Notes under the pieces: model-generated
Seen by the model: only the letters and a program-made list of their open reading frames with translations
The model's database searches: none
What the model was told of the DNA's origin: nothing
Made by a program: the position numbers and the translations under genes
From: Qipengyuania gaetbuli
Lineage (GTDB): Bacteria; Pseudomonadota; Alphaproteobacteria; Sphingomonadales; Sphingomonadaceae
Assembly: GCF_020171365.1 (NCBI RefSeq)
Contig: NZ_JAIUZO010000002.1
Coordinates: 496,001-560,000, forward strand
DNA: 64,000 nt
Direction: 5' to 3'
Part shown: positions 41,479 through 51,059 of the stretch, one piece after another
How the letters are laid out: every line of letters starts with the position of its first letter
Numbering within the stretch: position 1 is the stretch's first letter

Positions 41479-43007
41479 TAGGGCGCGCGCAAATCCTTGC
41501 GCAGGATCTTGCCGCTGGCATTGCGCGGCATCACCTCGATCACATCGACGCTCTTGGGGACCTTGAACCCGGCCAGCCGCTCGCGCGTCCAGGCGATGAT
41601 ATCCTGCGGGTCGACCTCGGTACCGGGCTTGGGAACCACGCAGGCTTTCACCGCCTCGCCCCAGGTATCGTCAGGCACGCCGATCACTGCGACCTCGCCC
41701 ACGCTGGGATGGCCATAGATCGCGCTTTCGACCTGAGCGGGATAGACGTTCTCGCCGCCGGAAATGATCATGTCCTTGATGCGGTCCTGGATGAAGACAT
41801 AGCCGTCCTCGTCCATGTAGGCGGCATCGCCGGTATGCATCCAGCCGTCCTTGAGCGAACCAGCGGTTGCATCGGGCAGGTTCCAGTAACCGGCCATGTT
41901 CGACGGGCTCTTGCACACCAGTTCGCCCACTTCGCCGCGCGGCAGTTCCTGCCCGTCCTCGCCGATGACCCTGAGTTCGACCCCGGCCACGGCCTTGCCC
42001 GCCGATTTCATCCGCTGGTTGCCTTCGAGGACGTGGTCCTCGGGCGGCAGCGCGGCGATGGTGCCGGTCGTCTCGGTCATGCCGTAGCATTGCAGGAAAC
42101 CCGCTTCGGGAATCGTCCTCACCGCTTCGCGCAGCAAGTCGAGCGGGATCGGTGCAGCCCCGTAGAGGACGTATTTGATCGCCGACATGTCGGTGTCTTT
42201 TGCGCGCGGGTGCTGCACCACCATCTGCAGTGCGGCGGGCACGATGAACAGGCGCGTGATGCCCTGCTCGAATGCATCGAGCACGCCGTCGGGCGTGAAC
42301 TCGGCCTGCACGATCGAGCGGATGCCCGCCCCCATCGCCATGATGCCGAGGCCCGTCCCGCCGATATGCGCGCAAGGCATGCACACGAGGATCGCCTCGT
42401 CCTCGTCGAAATGCGACCAGGGCTGGCCTTCCTCCTGGCTCGGCACCCGCAGGGAGAAGAGGTTTCGGTTTGTCAGCACCGCGCCCTTCGGATTTCCGGT
42501 CGTGCCGGACGTGTAAAGCTGGAGGACTGCGTCGTCCGGACCGGCCGGTGCGAAATCGGCTGCAGGCGCGCCTGCGATTTCGGCAAGGGCCGCTTCCTGT
42601 CCAATGACTTCGGGCGGATTGTCGAGCGAGGCGCAGGCCTTTTGCGCAAGCTCTTCGAAGCCCGTTCCGAGGAACAGTATCTTCGCGCCCGTATCGCTGA
42701 TGATATAGGCGATCTCGGGTCCGGCGAGGCGCCAGCCGATCGGGACCATGACCACGCCGACGCGCGCTGCGGCATAGAACAATTCGAAATAGTGCTTGTC
42801 GTTCTTGCCGAGCCAGGCAACGCGGTCTCCCCGCCCGACACCGTGCTGCGCCAGCATCGCGACGATCTGGCGGGTACGCGTTTCAAGGTCGCGGAAACTT
42901 ATCGTCTGCTCGCCCTGCTCCAGGACGATGTTGTCAGGACGCTCCTGCGCCCAGTGACGGATGAACTGGTCGAAGGTCAGCTTCGGTTGCTCTGCCGATT
43001 CCTGCAT
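41448..43007 (-). CDS. AMP-dependent acyl-CoA synthetase/ligase
   Basis: The 519-residue enzyme activates a carboxylic acid via an acyl-AMP to an acyl-CoA. The P-loop LYTSGTTGNPKGAVLTN is at about residues 175-191. CYGMTETTG, the WMHTGDAAYMDEDGY core and the C-terminal PRNASGKILRKDLR with the catalytic Lys are present. It matches medium/long-chain fatty acyl-CoA ligases or the cholate/benzoate-type group; the substrate is not resolved. It heads a short transcript with the DUF938 gene. Confidence 0.92.
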   Translation of the reverse strand: MQESAEQPKLTFDQFIRHWAQERPDNIVLEQGEQTISFRDLETRTRQIVAMLAQHGVGRGDRVAWLGKNDKHYFELFYAAARVGVVMVPIGWRLAGPEIAYIISDTGAKILFLGTGFEELAQKACASLDNPPEVIGQEAALAEIAGAPAADFAPAGPDDAVLQLYTSGTTGNPKGAVLTNRNLFSLRVPSQEEGQPWSHFDEDEAILVCMPCAHIGGTGLGIMAMGAGIRSIVQAEFTPDGVLDAFEQGITRLFIVPAALQMVVQHPRAKDTDMSAIKYVLYGAAPIPLDLLREAVRTIPEAGFLQCYGMTETTGTIAALPPEDHVLEGNQRMKSAGKAVAGVELRVIGEDGQELPRGEVGELVCKSPSNMAGYWNLPDATAGSLKDGWMHTGDAAYMDEDGYVFIQDRIKDMIISGGENVYPAQVESAIYGHPSVGEVAVIGVPDDTWGEAVKACVVPKPGTEVDPQDIIAWTRERLAGFKVPKSVDVIEVMPRNASGKILRKDLRAPYWEGRERQVN

Positions 43008-43063
43008 GGGCCTCTCTCTCCTCTGCGCGCATCATGCCACGAGAGGAGACGAGAGCAAGCGCG

Positions 43064-43507
43064 CTATTGCCAGCGGCCGAGCGCGCGGGCGCGTTTTTCG
43101 CGCAGCAGCAGCCACACGACAAGGCCAAGGGGGCCGGCAAGGAAAGTCGCCAGCAGCACCGGTGCCTGCACGATGCGCGAAAATCCCTTCGCGTCAGCAT
43201 CGCGGGCGATCCACAGGCCGACGAAGAGATCGAAGGCGAGATAGTGGATCCAGCCGATCGTCACGCCCGCATCGCTGGCGAAGATTGTGCGCACGCCTTC
43301 GATGCTTCCGAAATCCATCCCGCCCTCGCCAGCAGGTACAAGACCGGAAAGCACCCCGACAAGCAGCAGGGCATAGGCAGCGCAGAGCAGGCCGACGCCC
43401 AGGTACATTATCGCCGCCAGCAAGGCAGGCCAGCGCGGCAGCAGTATCAGTGCGAGCCACATCACCAGCGCAAGGCCGTTGGCGATACCGAAAACCGTGT
43501 CCCACAT
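43064..43507 (-). CDS. ABA4-like (DUF4281) membrane protein
   Basis: 147 residues with four hydrophobic helices and the signature GWIHYLAFDLFVGLWIARDA at about residues 85-105. In plants ABA4 is needed for neoxanthin synthesis; bacterial members are uncharacterised. Because Erythrobacteraceae are carotenoid-rich, a xanthophyll role is plausible, though no crt gene is in the window. It starts 2 bp downstream of the Rossmann-gene stop. Confidence 0.85.
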   Translation of the reverse strand: MWDTVFGIANGLALVMWLALILLPRWPALLAAIMYLGVGLLCAAYALLLVGVLSGLVPAGEGGMDFGSIEGVRTIFASDAGVTIGWIHYLAFDLFVGLWIARDADAKGFSRIVQAPVLLATFLAGPLGLVVWLLLREKRARALGRWQ

Positions 43508-43509
43508 GC

Positions 43510-44208
43510 CTATTCGTCCACGAGTTGCGGCAGGCGTTTCGCTGCCCGGATAATGCCGTCATTGTCGTGCACGAAGCGCCCGCGTGCGGCGCTCTTGGCC
43601 AGGGCCAGCGCAGCCTGCGCGACAGTTTCGGCGTGGATCGCGCGATACTGGCGGTACTTGCCGTGCATCAGCATGTTGGCGAGCGGCGCTGCCGCAATGC
43701 CCAGCCGTTCCCCGACACGCCGGTCGTTCTCGCGCTTGCCGCGCAGCAGGCCCGGCCGCAGGATATCGAGACGAGGGAAGCGGATCTTGGTCAGCTCGCG
43801 CTCTGTCTCGCCTTTCACGCGCAGGTAGAAAGTCTTGGACAGCGGATCCGCCCCTGCCGAGCTGACAGCAACGAAACGCTCGACCCCGTGCTCCTTCGCA
43901 GCGCGGGCGGTCGCGAGGACGAGATCATGGTCGACCGCACGGAATGCGGCCTCGTCCTGCCCGGCCTTCTTCCAAGTGGTCCCCAATGCGCAAATGACGG
44001 CCTTGGGTCGCATGGCTTCGAGCACTTCGCCCCATTTTTCCGGCTCCGCGACGAACAGCTCCATGCGGATGCCCCGGGGCAATTGCGCTTCCCGACGGGC
44101 GATGGCGGACAGGCGCACGTCCTCGCGGCCGATGCATTCCTCCATCACCTTGCCGCCGATCAGCCCGGTCGCGCCGATGAGGCAGATACGCGTCGCGCCG
44201 TCAGACAT
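43510..44208 (-). CDS. Atypical short-chain/NAD(P)H-binding oxidoreductase
   Basis: 232 residues with the N-terminal nucleotide-binding GATGLIGGKVMEECI (G-x-x-G-x-x-G) and a VAVSSAGADPLSKTFYLRVKGETER core that resembles the HTATIP2/oxidoreductase group. The YxxxK-like pair is Y..RVKGETE. Start at 44208 inside the 3' end of dgt by 8 bp. Cofactor is likely NAD(P)H; substrate unknown. Adjacent to the ABA4-like gene (2 bp apart), suggesting co-transcription. Confidence 0.8.
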   Translation of the reverse strand: MSDGATRICLIGATGLIGGKVMEECIGREDVRLSAIARREAQLPRGIRMELFVAEPEKWGEVLEAMRPKAVICALGTTWKKAGQDEAAFRAVDHDLVLATARAAKEHGVERFVAVSSAGADPLSKTFYLRVKGETERELTKIRFPRLDILRPGLLRGKRENDRRVGERLGIAAAPLANMLMHGKYRQYRAIHAETVAQAALALAKSAARGRFVHDNDGIIRAAKRLPQLVDE

Positions 44209-45361
44209 TGGACAGCCCCTGCGGCGCGCGGCCGTAGATGCGGGTGCACTGGTCGATGGCAAAGCGGTCGGTCATGCCGGCGATGAAATCGGCGATGTGA
44301 CGGCTCTTGCCGGGTTCGCCTTCCGGCAAGCGATCGAGCCAATCGTCGGGCATGGTCGTCGGATCCTGCTGGTAGGCGACGAACAGCCGCGCGATGACAT
44401 CGCGGGCACGCTCTGCCGTCTGGATCTGCTCGGGATGGTAGTAGAGCCGCTGGTACATGAATTTCTTCAGCGCGCGTTCCTCGTTCGCCATGCCGGGCGA
44501 GAAACCGGCCAGCTGCTTTCCGGCTTCGCGCACCTGCCCGGCGCTGTCGAGGCCCTTAACGGCCTTGCGCGTCTGTTCGAGCACGTCGTTGACCATCAGC
44601 CCGATCTGGCTGCGAACCAGTTCGCGCAGCTGGTGCTCGCGCGAGGCGCCGGGATGCTGCCGCTCGACCCGCCGGAACTGGTCGGCGAGGAAATCGACCT
44701 CCATCAGGTCGTCGAGCGAAAGGAAGCCCGCCCTCAGACCGTCGTCGATATCGTGATTGTCATAGGCGATATCGTCGGCAACCGCTGCCACCTGCGCCTC
44801 GAGCGAGGGCCACTGGCCGAGTTCCAGCGGGAAGGCCTTGTCGATATCCGCAAGCGCCCAATTGGCCGCGCCGACCGGGCCATTGTGCTTCGCCATGCCC
44901 TCCAGCGTTTCCCAGGTCAGGTTGAGGCCGGGATGGTCGGGGTAATTGCATTCCAGCCGCGCCAGCGTGCGGATGCCGTGTGCATTGTGGTCATAGCCGC
45001 CTGCATGGGTCATCGCCTCTTCCAGCGCCTTTTCGCCGGCGTGCCCGAAGGGCGGATGACCTATGTCGTGGGCAAGGCACAGCGCCTCGGTCAGGTCTTC
45101 GTCCAGCCCCAGCTCGCGGGCGATGACCCGGCCGATCTGGGCGACTTCGATGCTGTGCGTCATGCGTGTGCGGTAGTGATCGCCGTCCGGAGCGACGAAG
45201 ACCTGCGTCTTCGAGCGCAGGCGGCGGAAGGCGATCGAATGGACGATCCGGTCGCGGTCGCGCTGGAATTCGCTGCGCGGACCGCGCGCACCGTCTCGGT
45301 TCTCGGGAAATTCGCGCCCGCGCGAGGCGGCGGGATCGGCGGCGTAAGGGGCTCTCTGCAT
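44201..45361 (-). CDS. dgt: Deoxyguanosinetriphosphate triphosphohydrolase-like protein
   Basis: HD-superfamily dNTPase converting dNTP to nucleoside and triphosphate. The 386 residues have SIAFRRLRSKTQVF, the HD metal site with RMTHSIEVAQI, LAHDIGHPPFGH and DDIAYDNHDIDDGL. Regulates dNTP pools. It belongs to the group 2 type (about 390 residues), shorter than E. coli Dgt. The 110-bp gap upstream should contain its promoter. Confidence 0.95.
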   Translation of the reverse strand: MQRAPYAADPAASRGREFPENRDGARGPRSEFQRDRDRIVHSIAFRRLRSKTQVFVAPDGDHYRTRMTHSIEVAQIGRVIARELGLDEDLTEALCLAHDIGHPPFGHAGEKALEEAMTHAGGYDHNAHGIRTLARLECNYPDHPGLNLTWETLEGMAKHNGPVGAANWALADIDKAFPLELGQWPSLEAQVAAVADDIAYDNHDIDDGLRAGFLSLDDLMEVDFLADQFRRVERQHPGASREHQLRELVRSQIGLMVNDVLEQTRKAVKGLDSAGQVREAGKQLAGFSPGMANEERALKKFMYQRLYYHPEQIQTAERARDVIARLFVAYQQDPTTMPDDWLDRLPEGEPGKSRHIADFIAGMTDRFAIDQCTRIYGRAPQGLSNV

Positions 45362-45471
45362 CGAGCCGCTGGCTTAGGTCAGGCGATTCGCCGCGACAAC
45401 GTGAACGAAATGGGAACCCTGCCGCTTATCGGCGAAAACCACCGCTTCGGGCTGCCAGGGCCCGGCCTTCC

Positions 45472-46167
45472 CTACTCTCCGACGAGAATCCAGTCGGCGG
45501 CGGTGCGGCAGTGAATGTCGGTGGAATCGAAGACCGGCAGCACGTTCGCGTCGGTATCGACCACCAGCTCAAGCTCGGTACAGGCGAGAACGATGGCCTT
45601 CGCGCCTTCCTTGTCCTTGTTGGTGATGACGGTCTTGAGTGCACGTTCGGCAGAGCGCGTGACGCGGCCGAGCATCAGCTCCTTGTAGATGATGCCGTCC
45701 ACCAGCTCGACATCGCCGGGATCGGGCGGAAGCAGGTCGACACCGTAGGATACCAGCCGCTGGCGGTAGAAGCCCTCGGTCATGATGAAGCGCGTGCCGA
45801 GCAGCGCCGCATTGTCGCAGCCTGCCGCGCGCATCGCCTCGCCCACGCTGTCGGCGATGTGCAGGATGGGGATCGAGATGCCTTCCGCCACCCGGTCATA
45901 GACCTTGTGCATGGTGTTGGCGGCGATCACGAGGCCTTCGGCACCGGCGCTTTCCAGCCGGCGTGCGCTATCGACCAGCAGCGCTGCGATCCGGTCCCAG
46001 TCGTCCGCCTGCTTCGCCTCGGCAATGAGCGAATAGTCGAGGCTTTCGATCAGCATCGGCGCACTGGACATGGGATGCCCCTTGCGCTGGATTTCGCGGT
46101 TGATGCGTTCGTAATAGGCGCGGGTAGAGATCCAGCTCATCCCCCCGATTAGACCCAGCTTGCGCAA
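45472..46167 (-). CDS. Aspartate/glutamate racemase-family protein
   Basis: 231 residues starting at a TTG (46167) with GGGAG five bases upstream. Begins RKLGLIGGMSWISTR, the usual Asp/Glu racemase opening. The first cysteine site reads AANTMHK, where two-cysteine racemases have C-N-T; the second site ACTELELVV has its Cys. Racemase activity is thus uncertain; one-cysteine relatives are known. It is the last gene of the operon 51401-45472. Confidence 0.83.
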   Translation of the reverse strand: MRKLGLIGGMSWISTRAYYERINREIQRKGHPMSSAPMLIESLDYSLIAEAKQADDWDRIAALLVDSARRLESAGAEGLVIAANTMHKVYDRVAEGISIPILHIADSVGEAMRAAGCDNAALLGTRFIMTEGFYRQRLVSYGVDLLPPDPGDVELVDGIIYKELMLGRVTRSAERALKTVITNKDKEGAKAIVLACTELELVVDTDANVLPVFDSTDIHCRTAADWILVGE

Positions 46168-46216
46168 GTGCGCTCCCTTCCTGTTACCCTGTCGCGCCCT
46201 TGCGGGCAGTCCCTCT

Positions 46217-47218
46217 TCAGGAATTGGGAACGGACTGCGCCCTCGGCGGTTCCGACGCGGTTTCGCTTGCCGCAAGGGCGATGTCCGAAAGCCACACCAC
46301 GAGGTCCGCCGCGCTGCGCTCCGCCGCCTCTTCCATCGGGATGTGCCCAATGCCGTCATAGGCTACCAAGGTGGAGTTCGGCAGGGCATCGTCATACCAG
46401 CCCGCCGCCGCGAAGGGGATGAGTGCATCTTCCTTGCCCCACATCACCAGTGTCGGCACTTCGACCTTGGCCACGTCAGCCTTGTCGAAAACCGTCCATC
46501 CAAGGCCGAAGCGTTTCATCGTCGCATCGCGATTGCCCGGATAGCGCGCCAGTTCCCAGTAGCGGTCGACGGCCTCGGGGCTGACGACTTGCTGGTTGGA
46601 CACGCTTTGCGACAGGCTGCGCTCGACGATCGAGCGGGGCATGAGCTGGAAAGCGAGGCTGTTGACCAGGGGAATGCGCGCCAGCTTGAAAGCCAGATTG
46701 CCGCTGCCCTCGCGCTGGATGTCCGCGCCGCCCGCATCGACCAGCACCAGTCCGTCGAGCCGTTCGGGATGGGTTATGGCGTATCCCATGGCGATGCCGC
46801 CGCCCATGGAATTTCCGGCCAGCACGAAGCGGTCGAGACCCAGCGCATCGGCGACATTCCCGACGTCGGTGACGAAGGCGTCATGCGAATAATCGTCATC
46901 GGGCGCAGGTCCCGTCAGGCCGTGGCCGCGCTGGTCGAAGCGGATAACGCGGTAATCCTCGCGCAGCATCTCAGCCCAGGGCTGCCAGGTGTAGAGGTCG
47001 GCGTTCGACCCGTGCAGCAGCATGATCACCGGCGCATCGCGCGGCCCCTCGTCCCGCAGGTGGACCGTGCGTCCGTCGGCGAGTTCGACAGCCTGAGAAG
47101 GCGAGGCACCGTACTTGGCCCACATCTCCTCCGCATCAGTATCCGGCACCCTGAAGGCGAGGAAAGCGAGACCGCCTGCCAGAAGTAGCAGGCCGATCGC
47201 GCGCACGATCCATTTCAT
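46217..47218 (-). CDS. Membrane-anchored alpha/beta hydrolase
   Basis: 333 residues with an N-terminal hydrophobic anchor (about residues 4-22), so probably periplasmic-facing. The domain has MLLHGSNADLYTW (oxyanion), GNSMGGGIAMG (nucleophile Ser), a D in the GKEDALIPF loop and GIGHIPMEEA for the catalytic His. An epoxide-hydrolase or haloalkane-type fold; substrate unknown. Its start overlaps the diheme cytochrome stop (ATGA), so the two are coupled. Confidence 0.85.
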   Translation of the reverse strand: MKWIVRAIGLLLLAGGLAFLAFRVPDTDAEEMWAKYGASPSQAVELADGRTVHLRDEGPRDAPVIMLLHGSNADLYTWQPWAEMLREDYRVIRFDQRGHGLTGPAPDDDYSHDAFVTDVGNVADALGLDRFVLAGNSMGGGIAMGYAITHPERLDGLVLVDAGGADIQREGSGNLAFKLARIPLVNSLAFQLMPRSIVERSLSQSVSNQQVVSPEAVDRYWELARYPGNRDATMKRFGLGWTVFDKADVAKVEVPTLVMWGKEDALIPFAAAGWYDDALPNSTLVAYDGIGHIPMEEAAERSAADLVVWLSDIALAASETASEPPRAQSVPNS

Positions 47219-48228
47219 TTCGGCATCTCCTCGATCCAGCGGCGCACCGCTTCGGTTCCTTCGCGATCGATACTCGACTTGCCGACCTCGGGCATGGCGA
47301 CGCCGGGATCATTGCTCAGCATCCGGTGAAGCAGGATCGACTGATCGGGATCGCCCGGCACGACATCGAACAGCAAGCCACCAGCCCCGCGTCCGGCTGC
47401 GACCGGGCGCTTCATCACGCCGAGCGCGTGCGGATCGTCCTGTTCCCACCGCAAGTCGAGCCCGCTGTTCGAGGCTGTGGCCCCGGGCCGGTGGCAATGG
47501 GCGCAGTTCACGTCGAGATAGGCGCGGGCCACTGCCGCGACACCGGAAGCGCTTCGCTTTTCCCAGACCACCAGCCGGTCGGCACCAGCCGGAACTTCGT
47601 CCAGATTGGCCGCCAGCCATTCGCCGGACAGATTGCGCGCCTTGGGCCCGATCGGGATCACCGCATCGTCCAGCCCGTGGCATTCCTTGCACTGGTTCTT
47701 GTTCGGGACGCGGTAGCTGATCGCCTCGCCTGCCGGTGTGACGACCGACATGCGCGCTCCCGCAATCGCCAGCGCAGCATCGGTCTGCTCCGCGTTCCAG
47801 ACATAGGGCAGAGCCACCCAGCCGCTTTCACGGTGGAGCAAGACGCGTGTTTCGATTAGCCGCCGCTCGCTCCCCTCGCCGAAAGCGAAGGTCTTGATCA
47901 GCGCAGTGCCGACCGGAAAATCGATCAGGCCATCGCCATTGGCTTCCATCCGCTTGCCTTCGGGCACGTAGACGAAGCGCAGCTTTTCCGCGCCGTCGGA
48001 ATAGAGCGGGGTATTCAGGCGATAGGGCGTGACGCGTGCCGCCGGGGCCTGTCCTGCCCCGTCCGTGAAGAAGCCGAACTGCGACAACAGGCGCGGCATA
48101 CCCTGCACCACCGCATCGTCATTGACTGCTTCGACCGCCGCGACCGGCTGCAAGAAATCGGCGCGTGCCGCAACCGATCCGGCCAGCGCGAGGCTCGCTG
48201 CGGCAAGCAGGGCGGTGGCAGGCCTCAT
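47215..48228 (-). CDS. SO2930/HNE_0200-family diheme c-type cytochrome
   Basis: 337 residues with a signal peptide ending VAARA. Two heme-c motifs, CKECH at about residue 178 and CAHCH at about residue 242, confirm a diheme protein exported through Sec and matured by Ccm. The family (TIGR03806-like) occurs as a regular two-gene pair with a beta-helix protein. The C-terminal SILLHRMLSNDPGVAMPEVG resembles the end of other c-type cytochromes with a DUF1587-like part. Its start overlaps the beta-helix gene by 4 bp. Electron donor and acceptor unknown. Confidence 0.88.
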   Translation of the reverse strand: MRPATALLAAASLALAGSVAARADFLQPVAAVEAVNDDAVVQGMPRLLSQFGFFTDGAGQAPAARVTPYRLNTPLYSDGAEKLRFVYVPEGKRMEANGDGLIDFPVGTALIKTFAFGEGSERRLIETRVLLHRESGWVALPYVWNAEQTDAALAIAGARMSVVTPAGEAISYRVPNKNQCKECHGLDDAVIPIGPKARNLSGEWLAANLDEVPAGADRLVVWEKRSASGVAAVARAYLDVNCAHCHRPGATASNSGLDLRWEQDDPHALGVMKRPVAAGRGAGGLLFDVVPGDPDQSILLHRMLSNDPGVAMPEVGKSSIDREGTEAVRRWIEEMPK

Positions 48229-49415
48229 CCTCCGAGCCGTGCCTCCAGCGCTGCAGGTGCACCGATACCGCTGCGATCGAACGCGGACGCAGGCGCCGTC
48301 ACGACGAGAGGTCCGGGCTGCGCTGCGCCGAGGCCCTTTCCGGCCTCGGCCAGGTTGAGGCTCCACCCCGCGGTCCCTTCGACCGCGGCAAGCGAACCAA
48401 GCCCGTCCCACAGGACCGGCGGCAGTTCGCCGCCAAAGGCCGCCAGCAGCATCTCCGCGCCGTCGAGCTGCGGGTCATAGCCGCCGCCGTCGTAGCTGTT
48501 CGTGCCCACCACCACCTCGCGCGGAAGCGGGTTGTAACGTGCATCTTCATAGGGCTGGACATAGGCGATAACCATGACCGGCGCCGTCGGGTTGCCGGAC
48601 AGGATGTTGTTCTCGATCAGCACCTTTTCGTTGGCCATGACCATGATGCCGGTACCGCGCCGTACGCCGGCCACGATATTGCCGGGAGGCGCGAAATTGG
48701 GCGTGTCGTTGGCGACCACCAAATTGTTTTCGATTATGACGTTGCCACCGCCCATGACCGGCAGGCTGGGCAGATCGAACACGAGGATACCGCCCGTATT
48801 GCGCGTGGCGACATTGTGCGCGACCAGCGCATTGCGGCTGTTCTCGATCTCGATCCCGGCGACATTCGCCTCCGCGATCGAATTGCGCACGGTGATCCGG
48901 TCGGACTGGCCGACATAGATGCCCGCATCGCTCGCCCCGGTCACCTTGACCCCGTCGACGAGGATGCCGGTGCTTTCGACCGGATAGATGCCGTAGGCGC
49001 CATTTTCCGGATGCGGACCCCGCGTCCAGGTCACGCGAATGCGGTGGTAGACGATATTGTCGGCGCCCTTGGACTTCACCCCGTCGCCCTTGGGGTTTTC
49101 GAGCGCGAAATCGCGCAATGTGACGTTGTCGCTGGTGACGAGCAGCCCTTCGCCCGCGCCCTGCTGGCCGGTGAAGTCGAGCACGGTCCCGTCCATGCCT
49201 GCGCCGCGCACGGTCACATCTTCGACATCGAGGCTGAGACCGTCGCTCATCGCATAGCGGCCCGCTTCGAGCACGATCTCGTCCCCCGGCTGCGCCATGA
49301 TGAGCGCCTCCTGCAAGCGCTCCTGCGCGCCGTCACCGGGGGTCACGACATGGGTTTCGGCCAGCGCAGGCGCGGCAGTCGCAAGCAGGGCCGCAGCAAT
49401 CGTCATTCTGAACAT
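48225..49415 (-). CDS. Exported parallel beta-helix protein (TIGR03805-like)
   Basis: 396 residues with signal peptide ending PALAE. Repeated short V/I-x-N-x-x-x-A/G rungs (for example NVTLRDFALENPKGDGV, DRITVRNSIAEANVAGIEI, NVIIENNLVVAND) form a right-handed beta-helix. In the published TIGRFAM description such proteins occur in two-gene pairs with the diheme family and the role of the pair is unknown; this is family knowledge from memory. A GGGAGA ribosome site precedes the ATG at 49415. Confidence 0.87.
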   Translation of the reverse strand: MFRMTIAAALLATAAPALAETHVVTPGDGAQERLQEALIMAQPGDEIVLEAGRYAMSDGLSLDVEDVTVRGAGMDGTVLDFTGQQGAGEGLLVTSDNVTLRDFALENPKGDGVKSKGADNIVYHRIRVTWTRGPHPENGAYGIYPVESTGILVDGVKVTGASDAGIYVGQSDRITVRNSIAEANVAGIEIENSRNALVAHNVATRNTGGILVFDLPSLPVMGGGNVIIENNLVVANDTPNFAPPGNIVAGVRRGTGIMVMANEKVLIENNILSGNPTAPVMVIAYVQPYEDARYNPLPREVVVGTNSYDGGGYDPQLDGAEMLLAAFGGELPPVLWDGLGSLAAVEGTAGWSLNLAEAGKGLGAAQPGPLVVTAPASAFDRSGIGAPAALEARLGG

Positions 49416-49473
49416 GAGTCTCTCCCTTGCAACCCATTGTGCCGCAAGGTCAGACGATTGCAAGCGATGGACT

Positions 49474-51000
49474 TCAGCGGGAGGCGGCTTGTGCCCGGGC
49501 CAGCCCTTCCATCGACAGCCTGCGCCCCGGCGCGAAGGCCAGCGCTTCGCGATAGGCTTCTGCCGCTTCCTTGTGCTGGCCTGCTGCAGCCAGACGCTCG
49601 GCAAGGATTTCCCAGCCCGGCTTGCCTACCGGCGGCGGGCCATAGACTACAGGGGTCGCGCTTTCCTGCTCGGCTGCGGCACGCAGCAGGGCAAGACCTT
49701 CATCGGTACGACCCTCGGCCAGCACCAATAGCGCTTCGCCCTGCGCGACCTGGCGCATCATCCACGGCCTGACCCACGTGTCGTAGGGCGATTCTTCCTT
49801 GAGCGCGGCATCGATTTCGGCCGCCAGAGCTTTCATTCGGCCGAGCGCGGCTGCCACTTCCTGACGGTCGCCCCCGGCCCGCATCAGGCGCGCGTAGGCC
49901 TGGTCGAAGCGCGTCAGGAGGAAACCTTCGTCCACGCCTTCGAGCGGAGGTGCCCATGTGCCGGTCGCAATGCCGTTCCACATGGCCATGCCGGAATAGC
50001 TGGAGGCCGGACCGAAACCGAGGCGGCCCTTGGGTCCACCCGCGATCTGCGCTTCTGCCTGAACCCGGCATTCGGCGATCAGCTGCCCCGCATCCTTGCC
50101 CTGCTGGAGCAGCGCATAGGCCAGCCATTCGTTGTAGTGGCCGCAGGAACTGGGCTCGCGGCCCTGCGAGGCCCGCTGGCGGTCAACCACCGCATCTGCG
50201 TTCACGTTGGCACGCTCCACCGCCTGCCAGTCGGCCAGCGCATGGAAGATATGGCTCACCATGTGCTGCGCATGGCCCGCATCGGGCGCGACGACCGCGT
50301 AACGCTCCGCCATCCGCTTGCCGAGCGGGGCGTGGACCGGATCGTCATAGGAATGGATCAGGTAGTGGAGGATGCCGGGGTGCATCTCGTGCGTCATGAA
50401 GCCCTGCTCCAGCACACCTGCCGCCTCCATGTAGATAGGCAGCTGCCTGCCGCCATGCGAGCTGGCGAGCACCGCCAGTCCCGTGAAGGCGCGCATGTCG
50501 ATATCGTCGGGGCGCGCGGCGAGCATGGTGCGCATCTTTGCCAGGTAGGCGAGGTCGCGCTCTTCCTTGGTGCCTTCGCCGTAAAGGGTCTCGACCGCGT
50601 CGAGCCATTGGCGCTCGGTCGCATTCCGAGCCTTGGCAGCGCGCTCCGCCTGGGTGGCGCCCAGCTTTGCCAGTGCGGCAAGCGCAGCGTCCCGGTCCTG
50701 ATCGTCCCAAAGGGAATGGTTGTGGGTCATCGCTTCGCCCCAGTAGGCCATGACGAAGCCCGGATCGGCGGCCTGCGCGCGCTGGAATTCCTCCGCCGCG
50801 TAGCCGTATTCGAAGTTATGGAGGAGAGCGAGGCCGCGCAGGAACGGCTCCTTCGCCGCCTCGTTCGCGCTCGTCTCCATGACCATGAATTCGGTCCCGA
50901 CCTGCGCCAGCGTCGCGTTCTCTTCGGCGCCGTGACCGGTATGCGCATTGGCCGTCGCCGCCATCAGCAGCGCGGCTGTCGTGAGTGCCAGTTTCTTCAT
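49474..51000 (-). CDS. Exported His-rich TPR protein
   Basis: 508 residues with a signal peptide (MKKLALTTAALLMAATANA). TPR units flank a core with clustered His: THNHSLW, HPGILHYLIHSYDDPVHAP and DAGHAQHMVSHIFHALADW. These His-rich helices recur in a widespread uncharacterised family and look like metal or heme-contact sites (inference). C-terminal TPRs end at EAYREALAFAPGRR. The gene is 58 bp upstream of the beta-helix gene and in the same orientation as the cytochrome, suggesting joint export. Confidence 0.82.
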   Translation of the reverse strand: MKKLALTTAALLMAATANAHTGHGAEENATLAQVGTEFMVMETSANEAAKEPFLRGLALLHNFEYGYAAEEFQRAQAADPGFVMAYWGEAMTHNHSLWDDQDRDAALAALAKLGATQAERAAKARNATERQWLDAVETLYGEGTKEERDLAYLAKMRTMLAARPDDIDMRAFTGLAVLASSHGGRQLPIYMEAAGVLEQGFMTHEMHPGILHYLIHSYDDPVHAPLGKRMAERYAVVAPDAGHAQHMVSHIFHALADWQAVERANVNADAVVDRQRASQGREPSSCGHYNEWLAYALLQQGKDAGQLIAECRVQAEAQIAGGPKGRLGFGPASSYSGMAMWNGIATGTWAPPLEGVDEGFLLTRFDQAYARLMRAGGDRQEVAAALGRMKALAAEIDAALKEESPYDTWVRPWMMRQVAQGEALLVLAEGRTDEGLALLRAAAEQESATPVVYGPPPVGKPGWEILAERLAAAGQHKEAAEAYREALAFAPGRRLSMEGLARAQAASR

Positions 51001-51059
51001 GAGTCCCTCCCCCTCGGCACCGATCATGCCGCGAGCGAGCGGGTTTGGGAAGCCGTGCG

